13,430 nt of DNA from contig PWFZ01000462.1 of the NCBI GenBank assembly GCA_003555185.1, forward strand, positions 1 through 13,430. Reading direction: 5' to 3'. Under the pieces are notes generated by a model. That model was not told the origin of the DNA, searched no databases, and saw nothing but the letters and a program-made list of their open reading frames with translations. Both the position numbers and the translations under genes were made by a program. The stretch comes from Balneolaceae bacterium. Its GTDB lineage: Bacteria; Bacteroidota; Rhodothermia; Balneolales; Balneolaceae. Below, piece by piece: positions 5,568-13,430 of this stretch; position 1 is the first letter of the stretch, and the number at the start of each line of letters is the position of its first letter.

Positions 5568-6320
5568 ATGAGAAAAATAGCCTTTACAAACCAAAAGGGT
5601 GGAGTTGGTAAAACGACAACCACGATTAACACCGGAGCCGGCTTAAGCAAAATGGGTTATAAGGTTCTGCTTATTGATATGGATCCGCAGGCGAATTTAA
5701 CCTATTCACTGAAAATCCATTCCAGTAAACTCAATAAGAATATTTATCATGTGCTAAAAGGGGAGTTGAAAGCGCGTGATATTATTATGAGTCATAGTGA
5801 TTTCGATATTCTTCCTGCGTCTATTGAGCTTTCAGGGTCTGAAATGGAGTTGGTAAATGAACCTGCCCGCGAAAATATTCTAAAGGATGCTTTGGAAGAC
5901 CTGGGAGATGATTATGATTTTGTGCTGATGGACTGCCCGCCAAACCTTGGACTTTTAACGCTCAATGCCTTTACGGCTTCTGATGAGCTCATTATAGTTC
6001 TTCAATCAGAATATCTTGCTCTGCATGGATTATCCAAATTAATGGACCTTATTAAAGTTGTACAGAAGCGATTAAATCCAAATTTGAAGGTGGAGGGAAT
6101 CGTTTGTACACTGTATGACAAGCGTAAGAATCTCAATCGCGAAGTAGTGGGCCATATACGTGACTATTTTGGCGAAAAAGTGTTTGACACAGTGATCCGT
6201 GATAATGTTGCTTTAGCTGAGGCGCCAAGTCATCATAAAACCATTTTTGAATACGATGGTGAAAGTTATGGTGCCAAGGATTACATGATGCTCGCGAAGG
6301 AGATCAGAAATGGATACTAG
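5568..6320 (+). CDS. ParA-family ATPase, second copy
   Basis: The 250-residue ATPase has the same motifs at the same positions as the first copy: deviant Walker A (9-18), D-M-D-P-Q-A-N (37-43), Walker B V-L-M-D-C-P-P-N (119-126) and R-D-N-V-A-L-A-E-A-P-S (211-221). By eye about 44 of 250 residues differ, giving roughly 82% identity. The differences cluster at residues 64-79 and 107-116, surface regions flanking the nucleotide fold, whereas the catalytic parts and the C-terminal tail are nearly fixed. Synonymous codons are often different (17 of the first 29 shared residues), so this is an old duplication under selection or separate acquisition, not a recent copy. A TTG at 5490 would add 26 residues with no match in the first copy, so the ATG at 5568 is chosen. 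It has its own 183-bp upstream region, so it may be expressed separately. Confidence 0.92.
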   Translation: MRKIAFTNQKGGVGKTTTTINTGAGLSKMGYKVLLIDMDPQANLTYSLKIHSSKLNKNIYHVLKGELKARDIIMSHSDFDILPASIELSGSEMELVNEPARENILKDALEDLGDDYDFVLMDCPPNLGLLTLNAFTASDELIIVLQSEYLALHGLSKLMDLIKVVQKRLNPNLKVEGIVCTLYDKRKNLNREVVGHIRDYFGEKVFDTVIRDNVALAEAPSHHKTIFEYDGESYGAKDYMMLAKEIRNGY

Positions 6321-6330
6321 TAAGTATATT

Positions 6331-6741
6331 ATGGATTCAAAAAAAAGCTTAGGGCATTCTCCACTTGGGATGGTATCTCACGAGGAGTCTCAGTTCGATT
6401 TTATTGCTGATCGTAAACCTGTTACAGAGCCAAAAAAATCTGTAGCAGAGGATCATGTAAGCCGGTTAATTGAAGAAAGACCGAGCCCAATAGCTACAAA
6501 AAAGCCCAAACAAGAGAAATCAGAATCTGAGGAGATTTTCTCGGAATTTCTTAGCCAGGAAACTGATAACGGCATTTTTAATATGGGAAAGAGAGAAAAT
6601 GAGCAGCCTACAAAAAAGTCTGCCAGCTACTATATGAGCTCAGAAACCATTCAGCGTTTACGGGAGTTTGCAAATCAAAACGATGAGACATACTCCGCAA
6701 TTGCTGAAAAAGCGATAAAGGCCTATCTCGATAATCATTGA
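6331..6741 (+). CDS. ParA-partner protein with C-terminal ribbon-helix-helix-like domain, second copy
   Basis: The 136-residue protein starts 10 bp after the second ParA. An in-frame ATG at 6310 would add seven residues and overlap ParA, but from the ATG at 6331 the tail aligns without gaps to the first partner: L-G-H-S-P-L at 7-12 and S-Q-F-D-F-I at 20-25 in both, so 6331 is preferred. Residues 26-95 are Lys/Glu/Ser-rich and probably disordered. Residues 96-136 (S-A-S-Y-Y-M-S-S-E-T-I-Q-R-L-R-E-F then T-Y-S-A-I-A-E-K-A-I-K-A-Y-L) have the strand-helix-helix pattern of MetJ/Arc-type ribbon-helix-helix DNA-binding domains. A flexible ParA-contacting tail plus this fold is the plan of ParG- and Omega-type centromere-binding adaptors, so it probably binds a nearby DNA site and links it to ParA. 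The fold is judged from the pattern only. Confidence 0.78.
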   Translation: MDSKKSLGHSPLGMVSHEESQFDFIADRKPVTEPKKSVAEDHVSRLIEERPSPIATKKPKQEKSESEEIFSEFLSQETDNGIFNMGKRENEQPTKKSASYYMSSETIQRLREFANQNDETYSAIAEKAIKAYLDNH

Positions 6742-6768
6742 TATCTACACTCCTGTTAAGTTATTTCT

Positions 6769-6839
6769 GAAACCTGTCACGTTTCAATCGTTAAAAATTT
6801 AAAAGCAGAGATTTACGCTTTATAAACCTGACAGGTTTA
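6769..6839. repeat. pair of AAACnTGACAGGTTT palindromes in opposite orientation
   Basis: AAACCTGTCACGTTT (6770-6784) is, on the other strand, AAACGTGACAGGTTT. It differs at one base from AAACCTGACAGGTTT (6824-6838), itself the core of a perfect 8-1-8 palindrome at 6823-6839. The two lie 39 bp apart and could pair as a long stem. They directly follow the partner gene with the ribbon-helix-helix domain, so they are candidate centromere or operator sites. They may instead belong to a dispersed palindromic repeat family or form a transcription terminator. Confidence 0.6.
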
Positions 6840-6847
6840 GGGAAGGG

Positions 6848-6864
6848 GTGACACACCTTGTCAC
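6848..6864. repeat. perfect inverted repeat GTGACA-N5-TGTCAC
   Basis: GTGACA (6848-6853) and TGTCAC (6859-6864) flank CACCT. The TGACA/TGTCA core is shared with both palindromes just upstream, giving four such half-sites in under 100 bp between the ParA module and recC. It could belong to the same protein-binding site array, or regulate recC, which starts 64 bp later. Confidence 0.5.
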
Positions 6865-6884
6865 TGATGTTCAATATTTTAAGA

Positions 6885-6911
6885 TTGACGGCAAAAAATG
6901 CTATCATCTTT
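6885..6911 (+). promoter_or_regulatory. candidate recC promoter region
   Basis: TTGACG (6885-6890) resembles a -35 box, and TATCATCTTT lies at 6902-6911, 17 bp before the recC ATG. The spacing (11 bp to TATCAT) is too short for a standard sigma70 promoter, so this is only a likely location for the recBC promoter and not a firm call. Confidence 0.2.
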
Positions 6912-6928
6912 AAAAAATATCCGCATCA

Positions 6929-9900
6929 ATGATATCTATTTATAAAAGCCACAATTTGCATCATCTTGCCGGTCAGCTTGCTGATCGGTTAGAGGAATCG
7001 AAAAATGTTGATCCTTTCAAGCCTCAACAGATTATTGTGCCAAATCTGGATACCTCCCGCTGGCTGAAACTTGAGCTGGCAGAGAGAATGGGGGTTGCAG
7101 CAAATTTTGACTTTATCCTCCCCGCAGAATGGCAATACCGGCAAATCCGGGAATTATATCCTGATCTACCCCGTCAGCTTCCATCCGATCCCGATTCAAT
7201 GCGGTGGACAATTTTTGGTGTTCTGATGGATGATCAGCTTCGCAAAGCTTTTCCAAAACCGAACCGTTACATCAATTCGCAAAGCAGTGAGATGAAAGAC
7301 CAGGCGGCAATGCAGCTTGCTCGCCAGATATCATCGGTCTATGATCAGTATTTAATGTATCGGCCGGAAATGATTCTGGAATGGCAAAATGGAAAATCAT
7401 GTCAGGGAGATGAAAAATGGCAGGCTGAGCTTTGGATTTTGCTGAACAAGACGTGGAAAAAGCAGAACGAGAGTGACCTGCAACTAAATAAAGCCGAATT
7501 ACATAATCATACCATTACTGCCGTAGAAAATGGCACGTTGAAGCCTGACGGACCCATTTATGTTTTTAATCCCGGACTTATTCCGAAACCTATAGTGAGA
7601 CTTCTACAAGTTTGTCGCTCTCATAGTGACCTTTTTGTTTATAACATTCACCCTTCTAAAAATCCGGTGACGGATGAAGGAAATGAGTTGCTTCAGTCCT
7701 TTGGAGAGGAGGCTGGAAATGTGGAAGAGCTGTTTCAGCTTTTGGACGGGGAGTTGACCCGTGATTTCAGGTTTGATGCAAAAACGGACAACAGTTTACA
7801 CCGGGTACAAAAACACATTATTGATAACCAACCGATGGATGTTGCATCCGGGAAAACGAAACTTGAAGATAACATCCAGGTTCGGTCATGCCACAGTCCG
7901 CTTCGCGAAATTGAAACCCTTCATCAATTTCTGCTTGAACAGTTCGAAAAGAATAGTGATTTACACCCCGACGATATTCTGGTTGTAACCCCGGACCTTC
8001 AAGTCTACGAACCGGCAATCGATGCTGTATTTGGTATTCCTGAAGAGGGCATGCCCTCCATACCTTATCACCTGGGTTCAATTCGCTCAAATGACAGTGA
8101 ATCCCTTGAAAGAGCGTTCACACACCTGCTATCGTTACCCGATTCACGATTTACATTATCTGAGGTGATGGACCTGTTTCAGATGAAGCCTGTAAGAGAA
8201 AAGCTTGGGCTTTCTGAATCCGATTGCCAAAAGGTGAAACGATGGATTGAAGAGAATCATGTGATGTGGGCTTTGGACGGAGATCACCGAAAGGAGTGGG
8301 GTCAACCCGCTGAAGAGATGCAAACATGGTATTCCGCACTGAAGCGAACTTGGCTGGGACAGTGGATGGATGATCAGGGTGGTGAACTGCTCGGTGGGGC
8401 GCCTCTTTATACCGGGGTGAGGTCATCCGGTGATCAGGAGGTTTGGGCGGCTTTTACGCGATTTTTGGGGCGATTGGACAGTGTTCGTCAGGCTTCAAAG
8501 AAAAAAACAGACTGTTTAGCCTGGTGTGATCACATCAGGCAGTGGATGGATATGTTCTTTACTGCCGATGATTTACAGGGGCGGGCAGGGTTATCAATCG
8601 TCATGATATTGGATACGCTGAAAGACGCTCATAAGTTGGCTGCGGTGTCGAGGGATATTCCATTTGGCTTGATCCGTCAGGAAATCACCTCATTACTTGA
8701 TCAGCAAATGTCAGGGTCTACCTTGTTTACCAGAGGGGTGACTTTTAGTACAATGGTTCCGGTTCGGAGTTTACCGTTTAAAGTAGTTGCTTTAATCGGC
8801 TTGAATGAAGACAAGTTTCCCCGGAAAACAACCAGTCCCGATTTCGACCTAATGGCTCAACATCCTGAACCATCAGACCGAAATCGTAAGAAAGAAGATC
8901 GGAATTTGTTTTTGGAATCTATTCTGGCGGCAGAAGAGATTCACTATTGCAGTTATGTGGGACGAAGTCCGTTCGATAATGAATCGATTCCGCCTTCACC
9001 CATTGTTAGTGAGTGGCTTGACACACTGGAAAAAGTAACCGGTCAGAAACCTGAAAATATCATTCAGCTAGAAACACTCAATGGATTTTCACCTGATCTT
9101 TTTAGAGAGGGAGGAGGGAGTTATTCATCGCTTTATTTCAACACCGCAAAATCGTTGTCCGAAAAAGAAAACGGGTTTTCAGGGTTGATGAATTCAGAGC
9201 CTTTACCCGATGAAGGGGAGTCCGGAGAAATTGATATCAACGAGCTGATTCGGTTCTTTTCAAACCCGATGAAATACTTCTTAAATACCCGGTTCGATGC
9301 CCGCCTTTATGATCCCGATGAAGAGAAGAATGAGTTCGAATTTAATCACCTTGAGAAGCACACTTTATTCCAAAGACTCTTTGGTTGTGAGCTGAGTGAT
9401 ATCAACAAAGAGGAGCTATTAGAACAGCTCGTGAACTCGGGAATGTTGCCGTCGGGTTGGCCGGGGAGGAGCGTTTTAAATGAAACTGAGGGTCATGTCA
9501 AAACGGCATTTGAACAAATTAAATCAAAAGATTTTACACCTATAATTAATCTAGTTCAGATCAGTACTGAATTGAATGATAATAAAATAACAGGTTCTAT
9601 CTATAGTTTTTCTAATATATGTGTGCTCAATATTGTGCCCTCGAAATTCTCGGGGAAAACGGTTATTCAATCCTGGCTCCAACATTTGGCTGTTTGTGCC
9701 TCTGATGAAGGAGAGAAAAGAGAGTCGTACCTGCTAACTGAACTAAAAAAAGGAAAGCCAAAGTGGTTCAAATTTAACCCGGTTATGGATGCAAAAAAGC
9801 AGCTTCAGGAGTTCGTCGAAATTTATAAATCAGGGTTAAATAAACCGGTTCATTTCTTTCCAAAAACGATGGTGGAATTTGAAGAAAGAACTCGAAATAA

Positions 9901-10090
9901 TCGGTCAAAAGATCCGCTTGAAAATGCAAGAAATGAGTTTGAAGGTGGCTTCAAGAAAAGAGGAGAAAGTGATGATTTAGCGATCTCATTTTTAATGGGA
10001 GACCAGGCAAAATTTGATGAGCAATTTGTGCAGGGAGACTATCAAAAATTAGTAGAAATGATGATGGACAACATGGAGGATTTCTCATGA
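6929..10090 (+). CDS. recC: exodeoxyribonuclease V gamma subunit (RecC)
   Basis: The 1053-residue protein is close to the usual RecC length (about 1120 in E. coli). The N-terminus (I-Y-K-S-H-N-L-H-H-L-A) and G-V-A-A-N-F-D-F-I-L-P-A-E-W at 55-68 match RecC. There is no Walker A box, as expected for its inactive helicase-like domains. The most conserved block is near 603-690: G-V-T-F-S-T-M-V-P-V-R-S-L-P-F-K, then G-L-N-E-D-K-F-P-R, D-R-N-R-K-K-E-D-R-N-L-F-L-E and Y-V-G-R-S. RecC splits the duplex and scans the 3' strand for Chi within RecBCD, which repairs double-strand breaks and degrades foreign linear DNA. Its stop overlaps the recB start (ATGA). Part of the C-terminal domain (nucleotides about 9530-9640) is markedly more AT-rich and diverged. 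The Chi sequence recognised cannot be read from this. The ATG lacks a Shine-Dalgarno sequence. Confidence 0.93.
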   Translation: MISIYKSHNLHHLAGQLADRLEESKNVDPFKPQQIIVPNLDTSRWLKLELAERMGVAANFDFILPAEWQYRQIRELYPDLPRQLPSDPDSMRWTIFGVLMDDQLRKAFPKPNRYINSQSSEMKDQAAMQLARQISSVYDQYLMYRPEMILEWQNGKSCQGDEKWQAELWILLNKTWKKQNESDLQLNKAELHNHTITAVENGTLKPDGPIYVFNPGLIPKPIVRLLQVCRSHSDLFVYNIHPSKNPVTDEGNELLQSFGEEAGNVEELFQLLDGELTRDFRFDAKTDNSLHRVQKHIIDNQPMDVASGKTKLEDNIQVRSCHSPLREIETLHQFLLEQFEKNSDLHPDDILVVTPDLQVYEPAIDAVFGIPEEGMPSIPYHLGSIRSNDSESLERAFTHLLSLPDSRFTLSEVMDLFQMKPVREKLGLSESDCQKVKRWIEENHVMWALDGDHRKEWGQPAEEMQTWYSALKRTWLGQWMDDQGGELLGGAPLYTGVRSSGDQEVWAAFTRFLGRLDSVRQASKKKTDCLAWCDHIRQWMDMFFTADDLQGRAGLSIVMILDTLKDAHKLAAVSRDIPFGLIRQEITSLLDQQMSGSTLFTRGVTFSTMVPVRSLPFKVVALIGLNEDKFPRKTTSPDFDLMAQHPEPSDRNRKKEDRNLFLESILAAEEIHYCSYVGRSPFDNESIPPSPIVSEWLDTLEKVTGQKPENIIQLETLNGFSPDLFREGGGSYSSLYFNTAKSLSEKENGFSGLMNSEPLPDEGESGEIDINELIRFFSNPMKYFLNTRFDARLYDPDEEKNEFEFNHLEKHTLFQRLFGCELSDINKEELLEQLVNSGMLPSGWPGRSVLNETEGHVKTAFEQIKSKDFTPIINLVQISTELNDNKITGSIYSFSNICVLNIVPSKFSGKTVIQSWLQHLAVCASDEGEKRESYLLTELKKGKPKWFKFNPVMDAKKQLQEFVEIYKSGLNKPVHFFPKTMVEFEERTRNNRSKDPLENARNEFEGGFKKRGESDDLAISFLMGDQAKFDEQFVQGDYQKLVEMMMDNMEDFS

Positions 10091-13000
10091 GTAGCGCATT
10101 AAATTCTGTATTCACATTGGAAAAATCACCAAGGCTGATTGTTGAAGCCAGTGCCGGTACAGGAAAGACGTACACAATTGTGGGGCTTTATGTCCGGCTG
10201 CTGATTGAAGAGAAACTTAACGTAGATGAAATTCTTGTGGTGACCTTCACCAAGAAGGCTACTGCAGAACTTCGCGAACGGATTTTGGATCGATTGAGGG
10301 AATGCCTTGTCTCATTGAAGAATGGAGAACCGGGCGATGATTCTTTTTTGAATGAGCTACACGAATGGGGAGAGAACAGAAAAGAGGCAATTGAGAAAAT
10401 TCGGAAAGCCATTCACGATTTTGATGATAGTCAGGTATTTACCATTCACGGGTTTTGCCAAAAAGTACTCAAGGAAGAAGCGCTGGTATCCGGTGCCTCG
10501 TTTGAAATGGAGCTGGATCAGTCGGATACGCTGCTCCATCAAGCAGCAGAGGATTTCTGGCGTGTGTTTATTGATAAATACAGCGGCTCCGATGCCGGAC
10601 GAAACTATATCAGCAAATTGATGGCAGTTGGAAATACTCCTGCAGAATTGGTTGATGAACTGTACGCCATGTTTGGAAAACCATATGCGGAAACAGAGGG
10701 TGTTGTGATGGACGATCCCATCCAGTATTTAGAAAATTTACTGACACTTAAACAACGGCTCGCTAATAACTGGAGTGATTGCAGAAGTGATGTCTTATCT
10801 GTATTGGAGAAATGTGACGTTAAGAGTTATACAGGATATTTCGATGGCAGACTGGATAAGTTCGAAAGATTTTTGAAGGATTCTTCAGATCAGCCGGAAT
10901 CCAACGCTTTGAAATACTTTACCTGGGTTTACCTATCCGATGAAAGCAATTTGAAAAAAAATGGTTCGCCCACGTTGCACCATCCATTATTTGAAGAGTG
11001 TGATCAGTATTACGAACTTGTTCAGGAGATTGATAATGTGACATCTACGGTAATAAAAGAGGCAGTGGATGACATTAAAAGCCGCAGAAAAAAACTATTA
11101 AACAACTCAAGCATTGTTACCTACGATGATCTTCTTGTTAAGCTCAAAGATGCGCTACAGGACGAGTTAAATGGCGGTCCACTTGCGTCAACCCTCTGCA
11201 AAAAATACCCGTTTGCACTGGTGGATGAATTCCAGGATACCGACCCAATTCAGTATTCTATTTTTGATGAGATCTATCCGCGAGAAAATACAAATACCAG
11301 TTTAATGATGATCGGTGATCCTAAACAGGCGATTTATGCCTTTCGCGGAGCTGATGTCTATACGTATATACGCGCAAGAAAAACGGTAACAGGCGGACAG
11401 TACTCACTGGAAAGAAATTACAGAAGTACACCCAAGCTTATTGATGCTGTGAACTCTCTTTTTACCGGTGAACACGTACCGTTTATCGAAAACGAAATTG
11501 AATTTGTGAAATCAAAGCATGGAAAACCGGAGCTGGCAGAATCTTTCCTTGTGGATGGGAAGGAAGAACCTCCCATGAAGATCTATTACAGGGATGGTGT
11601 TTCGGGTAAGAAGGAAGAATCAAAGGATTTCGCTTTTCGTGGAACAGTTCAACAAATAACTGAGCTGCTTAAAAAGTCAAAAGAGGGAAAGGCAACGATT
11701 GATGATAAGAAAGTAGTAGCGGGAGATGTAGCCGTGTTGGTTTCAAGTCACAGAGATGCTGAAGAGATCAAGAAAATGCTGAAAACGGTAGGGATTGGGG
11801 CCGTTACCTATTCCCGCGAAAAAGTATTTGAATCGTTTGAAGCGAAACGTCTGAATTTGCTGATGCAGGCCGTTTTAGAACCTACAAACCGGCAGAACGT
11901 GCAGAATGTGTTGGTAAGTGGATTTTTTGGCCTGGATATGAATCAAATCCATCAATATCAGACCGATGAAGAGAAGCGTCAGCGATTGGTTGATGAGCTT
12001 GTGGACTTGAATGAATTGTGGAAGTCGAAAGGCTTTTATCCCATGTACAGAAAACTGATGTTTTCGAACTCCAGGCTGCACAATTTTACAAAGCTGGAAA
12101 ACTCGGAGCGGATCATCACAAATCTGCAGCAACTTGCCGTTATCTGTTCTAAAGCGGAACTGGAAGGTAAACTGGATCCCGCCGCTCTTTACAGATGGTA
12201 TTACAAAGAGCTTTCGGACCCCGATAAGGATGATGAAAAAACACTATTGCTCGAAAGTGACCAGAATTTGGTAAAGATTGCGACAATCCATGGAAGTAAA
12301 GGTCTGGAATTCCCGATTGTGTTCTGTCCGACTTTATGGGAAGGCAGAGAGCATAAAAAGCGTCTGCTTGAAGAGTATCATTCCGGTGATGAGGATTCTG
12401 ATTTAATTATCAATTTTGATCAATCGGACAGCGATCAGCGAAAAGCAGCAATGAATCAGTTTAAGCTGGAGTCGGTAGCCGAAGAAACACGCAAAATGTA
12501 CGTGGCAATTACCCGGGCAAAGTACGAGTGCCGAATTTTCTGGGCAGCTCATAATCAATCGCACTACTCAGGCTTAGGTGCGTCTTTACTTGGCTTTGAA
12601 GAGGTAAACAATTTGATAGAGCAAAATTGCACTGTCAAAAACAGTGACAAACTGAAGAAGGGGGAGCATTTAACGGACCAAATCTTCCATGAACAATTTT
12701 GCAGCATCGAAAAAGAATCACAAAACACGATTCAGCTGAATGAAACCGAAAGTTATGATCAACCTGCAGAGCATGTTTTCAGGGGCGAAGAGGAGGCGGC
12801 AGACTGGAAATTTAAAGAGTACAGAGGGCGTAATTATCTGCGAATACAAAAAAACGTCGATAGTTTTTCATCGCTGGCTAACCATAAATCAGAGCCGGGA
12901 GAGCCCGACTATGATCAATTTATTGAATCGTATGTGGATTCACTTTCGATAAGGGAGTCAGAAACAAACGAGCTCTCCATTTTCACCTTCCCCCGTGGGG

Positions 13001-13430
13001 CGACAGCCGGTACGCTGATCCACAAGCTGTTTGAGCACGAAGAGTTTAACTTTGATAAAATCGGACAGAAGAACAGAAAAGAGATCTCTGAAGAAGTTCT
13101 GGAGCAGTATCAGTTTGATGATAAATGGGCACCTGTACTCGATGAAATGTTGGGAAATGTGTCAGATTCCGTGATTGGTGATTTAGCTCTGAATAAAGTT
13201 AGTCAGTTGGATGAACTACGGGAGATGGAGTTTAATTTACCGGTTTCTCCACCAAAATTGGAGGACTTGATAGCTGTCATCAGAAATGGAAATACCCCAT
13301 CGGATATAAAGCTAGATGGGAATGGGTTTCTAACCGGATTTATCGATCTGATTGTTCGTCAGAATGGGAAATACTACATCTTAGACTATAAGTCGAATCA
13401 TTTGGGGGATACTATAGAAGACTATACCCC
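10087..13430 (+). CDS. recB: exodeoxyribonuclease V beta subunit (RecB), 3' end cut off by window edge
   Basis: An uninterrupted frame from the ATG at 10087 encodes 1114 residues and runs off the right edge; E. coli RecB has 1180, so only the tail is missing. SF1A helicase motifs appear in order: Walker A A-S-A-G-T-G-K-T at 21-28, motif Ia T-F-T-K-K-A-T-A-E-L-R, motif II V-D-E-F-Q-D-T-D with D380-E381, motif III G-D-P-K-Q-A-I-Y at 410-417, motif IV E-R-N-Y-R-S at 442-447, motif V T-I-H-G-S-K-G-L-E-F at 733-742 and motif VI Y-V-A-I-T-R-A with R810. The C-terminal nuclease keeps H979, D1087 (G-F-I-D-L), D1100 and K1102 (D-Y-K-S-N), with the E. coli spacing between the last three. RecB is the 3'-5' motor and the only nuclease of RecBCD and loads RecA after Chi. 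It is translationally coupled to recC; recD is expected downstream or elsewhere. Confidence 0.95.
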   Translation, partial: MSSALNSVFTLEKSPRLIVEASAGTGKTYTIVGLYVRLLIEEKLNVDEILVVTFTKKATAELRERILDRLRECLVSLKNGEPGDDSFLNELHEWGENRKEAIEKIRKAIHDFDDSQVFTIHGFCQKVLKEEALVSGASFEMELDQSDTLLHQAAEDFWRVFIDKYSGSDAGRNYISKLMAVGNTPAELVDELYAMFGKPYAETEGVVMDDPIQYLENLLTLKQRLANNWSDCRSDVLSVLEKCDVKSYTGYFDGRLDKFERFLKDSSDQPESNALKYFTWVYLSDESNLKKNGSPTLHHPLFEECDQYYELVQEIDNVTSTVIKEAVDDIKSRRKKLLNNSSIVTYDDLLVKLKDALQDELNGGPLASTLCKKYPFALVDEFQDTDPIQYSIFDEIYPRENTNTSLMMIGDPKQAIYAFRGADVYTYIRARKTVTGGQYSLERNYRSTPKLIDAVNSLFTGEHVPFIENEIEFVKSKHGKPELAESFLVDGKEEPPMKIYYRDGVSGKKEESKDFAFRGTVQQITELLKKSKEGKATIDDKKVVAGDVAVLVSSHRDAEEIKKMLKTVGIGAVTYSREKVFESFEAKRLNLLMQAVLEPTNRQNVQNVLVSGFFGLDMNQIHQYQTDEEKRQRLVDELVDLNELWKSKGFYPMYRKLMFSNSRLHNFTKLENSERIITNLQQLAVICSKAELEGKLDPAALYRWYYKELSDPDKDDEKTLLLESDQNLVKIATIHGSKGLEFPIVFCPTLWEGREHKKRLLEEYHSGDEDSDLIINFDQSDSDQRKAAMNQFKLESVAEETRKMYVAITRAKYECRIFWAAHNQSHYSGLGASLLGFEEVNNLIEQNCTVKNSDKLKKGEHLTDQIFHEQFCSIEKESQNTIQLNETESYDQPAEHVFRGEEEAADWKFKEYRGRNYLRIQKNVDSFSSLANHKSEPGEPDYDQFIESYVDSLSIRESETNELSIFTFPRGATAGTLIHKLFEHEEFNFDKIGQKNRKEISEEVLEQYQFDDKWAPVLDEMLGNVSDSVIGDLALNKVSQLDELREMEFNLPVSPPKLEDLIAVIRNGNTPSDIKLDGNGFLTGFIDLIVRQNGKYYILDYKSNHLGDTIEDYT

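Noticed and set aside
6310..6330. Earlier ATG for the second partner protein, overlapping ParA
   Set aside because: Starting at 6331 puts both conserved tail motifs at the same residue numbers as in the first partner; the extra seven residues have no counterpart. It cannot be fully excluded.
4351..6741. Antiphage or toxin-antitoxin system
   Set aside because: The small second genes could suggest toxin-antitoxin pairs, but their ParA neighbours, shared tail and RHH-like end fit partition adaptors, and no toxin fold is recognisable.
7761..8426. Several 75-91-residue frames within recC
   Set aside because: They are out-of-frame or antisense to a well-supported recC reading frame and have no recognisable motifs.

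Overview
The window is a chromosome-like stretch of moderate, slightly AT-rich composition. It most resembles a member of the Bacteroidota/Balneolota/Rhodothermota group. This placement is an inference from three things: almost no start codon has a Shine-Dalgarno sequence, leaders are A-rich, and the gene set fits (S41-type lipoprotein N-terminus, Bacteroidota-style 'HKIKP' Hpt protein, M42 peptidase, RecBC). No ribosomal or other taxonomic marker is present, so the assignment is tentative.

Layout. (1) 1-427, minus strand: left-truncated 4HBT acyl-CoA thioesterase, divergent from (2) 570-1646, plus strand: complete M42 zinc/cobalt aminopeptidase with every metal and catalytic residue. (3) 1647-1998: non-coding stretch rich in short repeats (two heptanucleotide tandem repeats and two inverted repeats), next to (4) 1999-2352, minus strand: a lipoprotein that looks like only the N-terminal part of an S41-family peptidase. 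(5) 2380-4174, minus strand: a compact unit transcribed YciA-type thioesterase, then a single-domain Hpt phosphotransfer protein (8-bp overlap), then galE, and possibly the S41 fragment. (6) 4175-6928: the most unusual region, with two tandem modules, each a small ParA ATPase followed by a small basic partner protein. The ParAs are about 82% identical in protein but have largely diverged wobble positions. The partners share only an N-terminal tail (KxxLGHSPL and, at identical positions 20-25, SQ[Y/F]DFI). The second partner ends in a ribbon-helix-helix-like domain; the first does not. Direct and inverted repeats flank the modules. (7) 6929-13430, plus strand: recC followed by recB through an ATGA overlap; recB runs off the right edge after its nuclease motif.

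How they work together. RecB and RecC are two subunits of the RecBCD helicase-nuclease for double-strand-break repair; recD is not in the window. The ParA/partner modules probably position a DNA or protein cargo on the nucleoid. Their duplicated form, divergent partner C-termini and adjacent TGACA-type inverted repeats make them the best candidate for an undescribed system here. The remaining genes are housekeeping: sugar nucleotide interconversion, peptide turnover and acyl-CoA hydrolysis.
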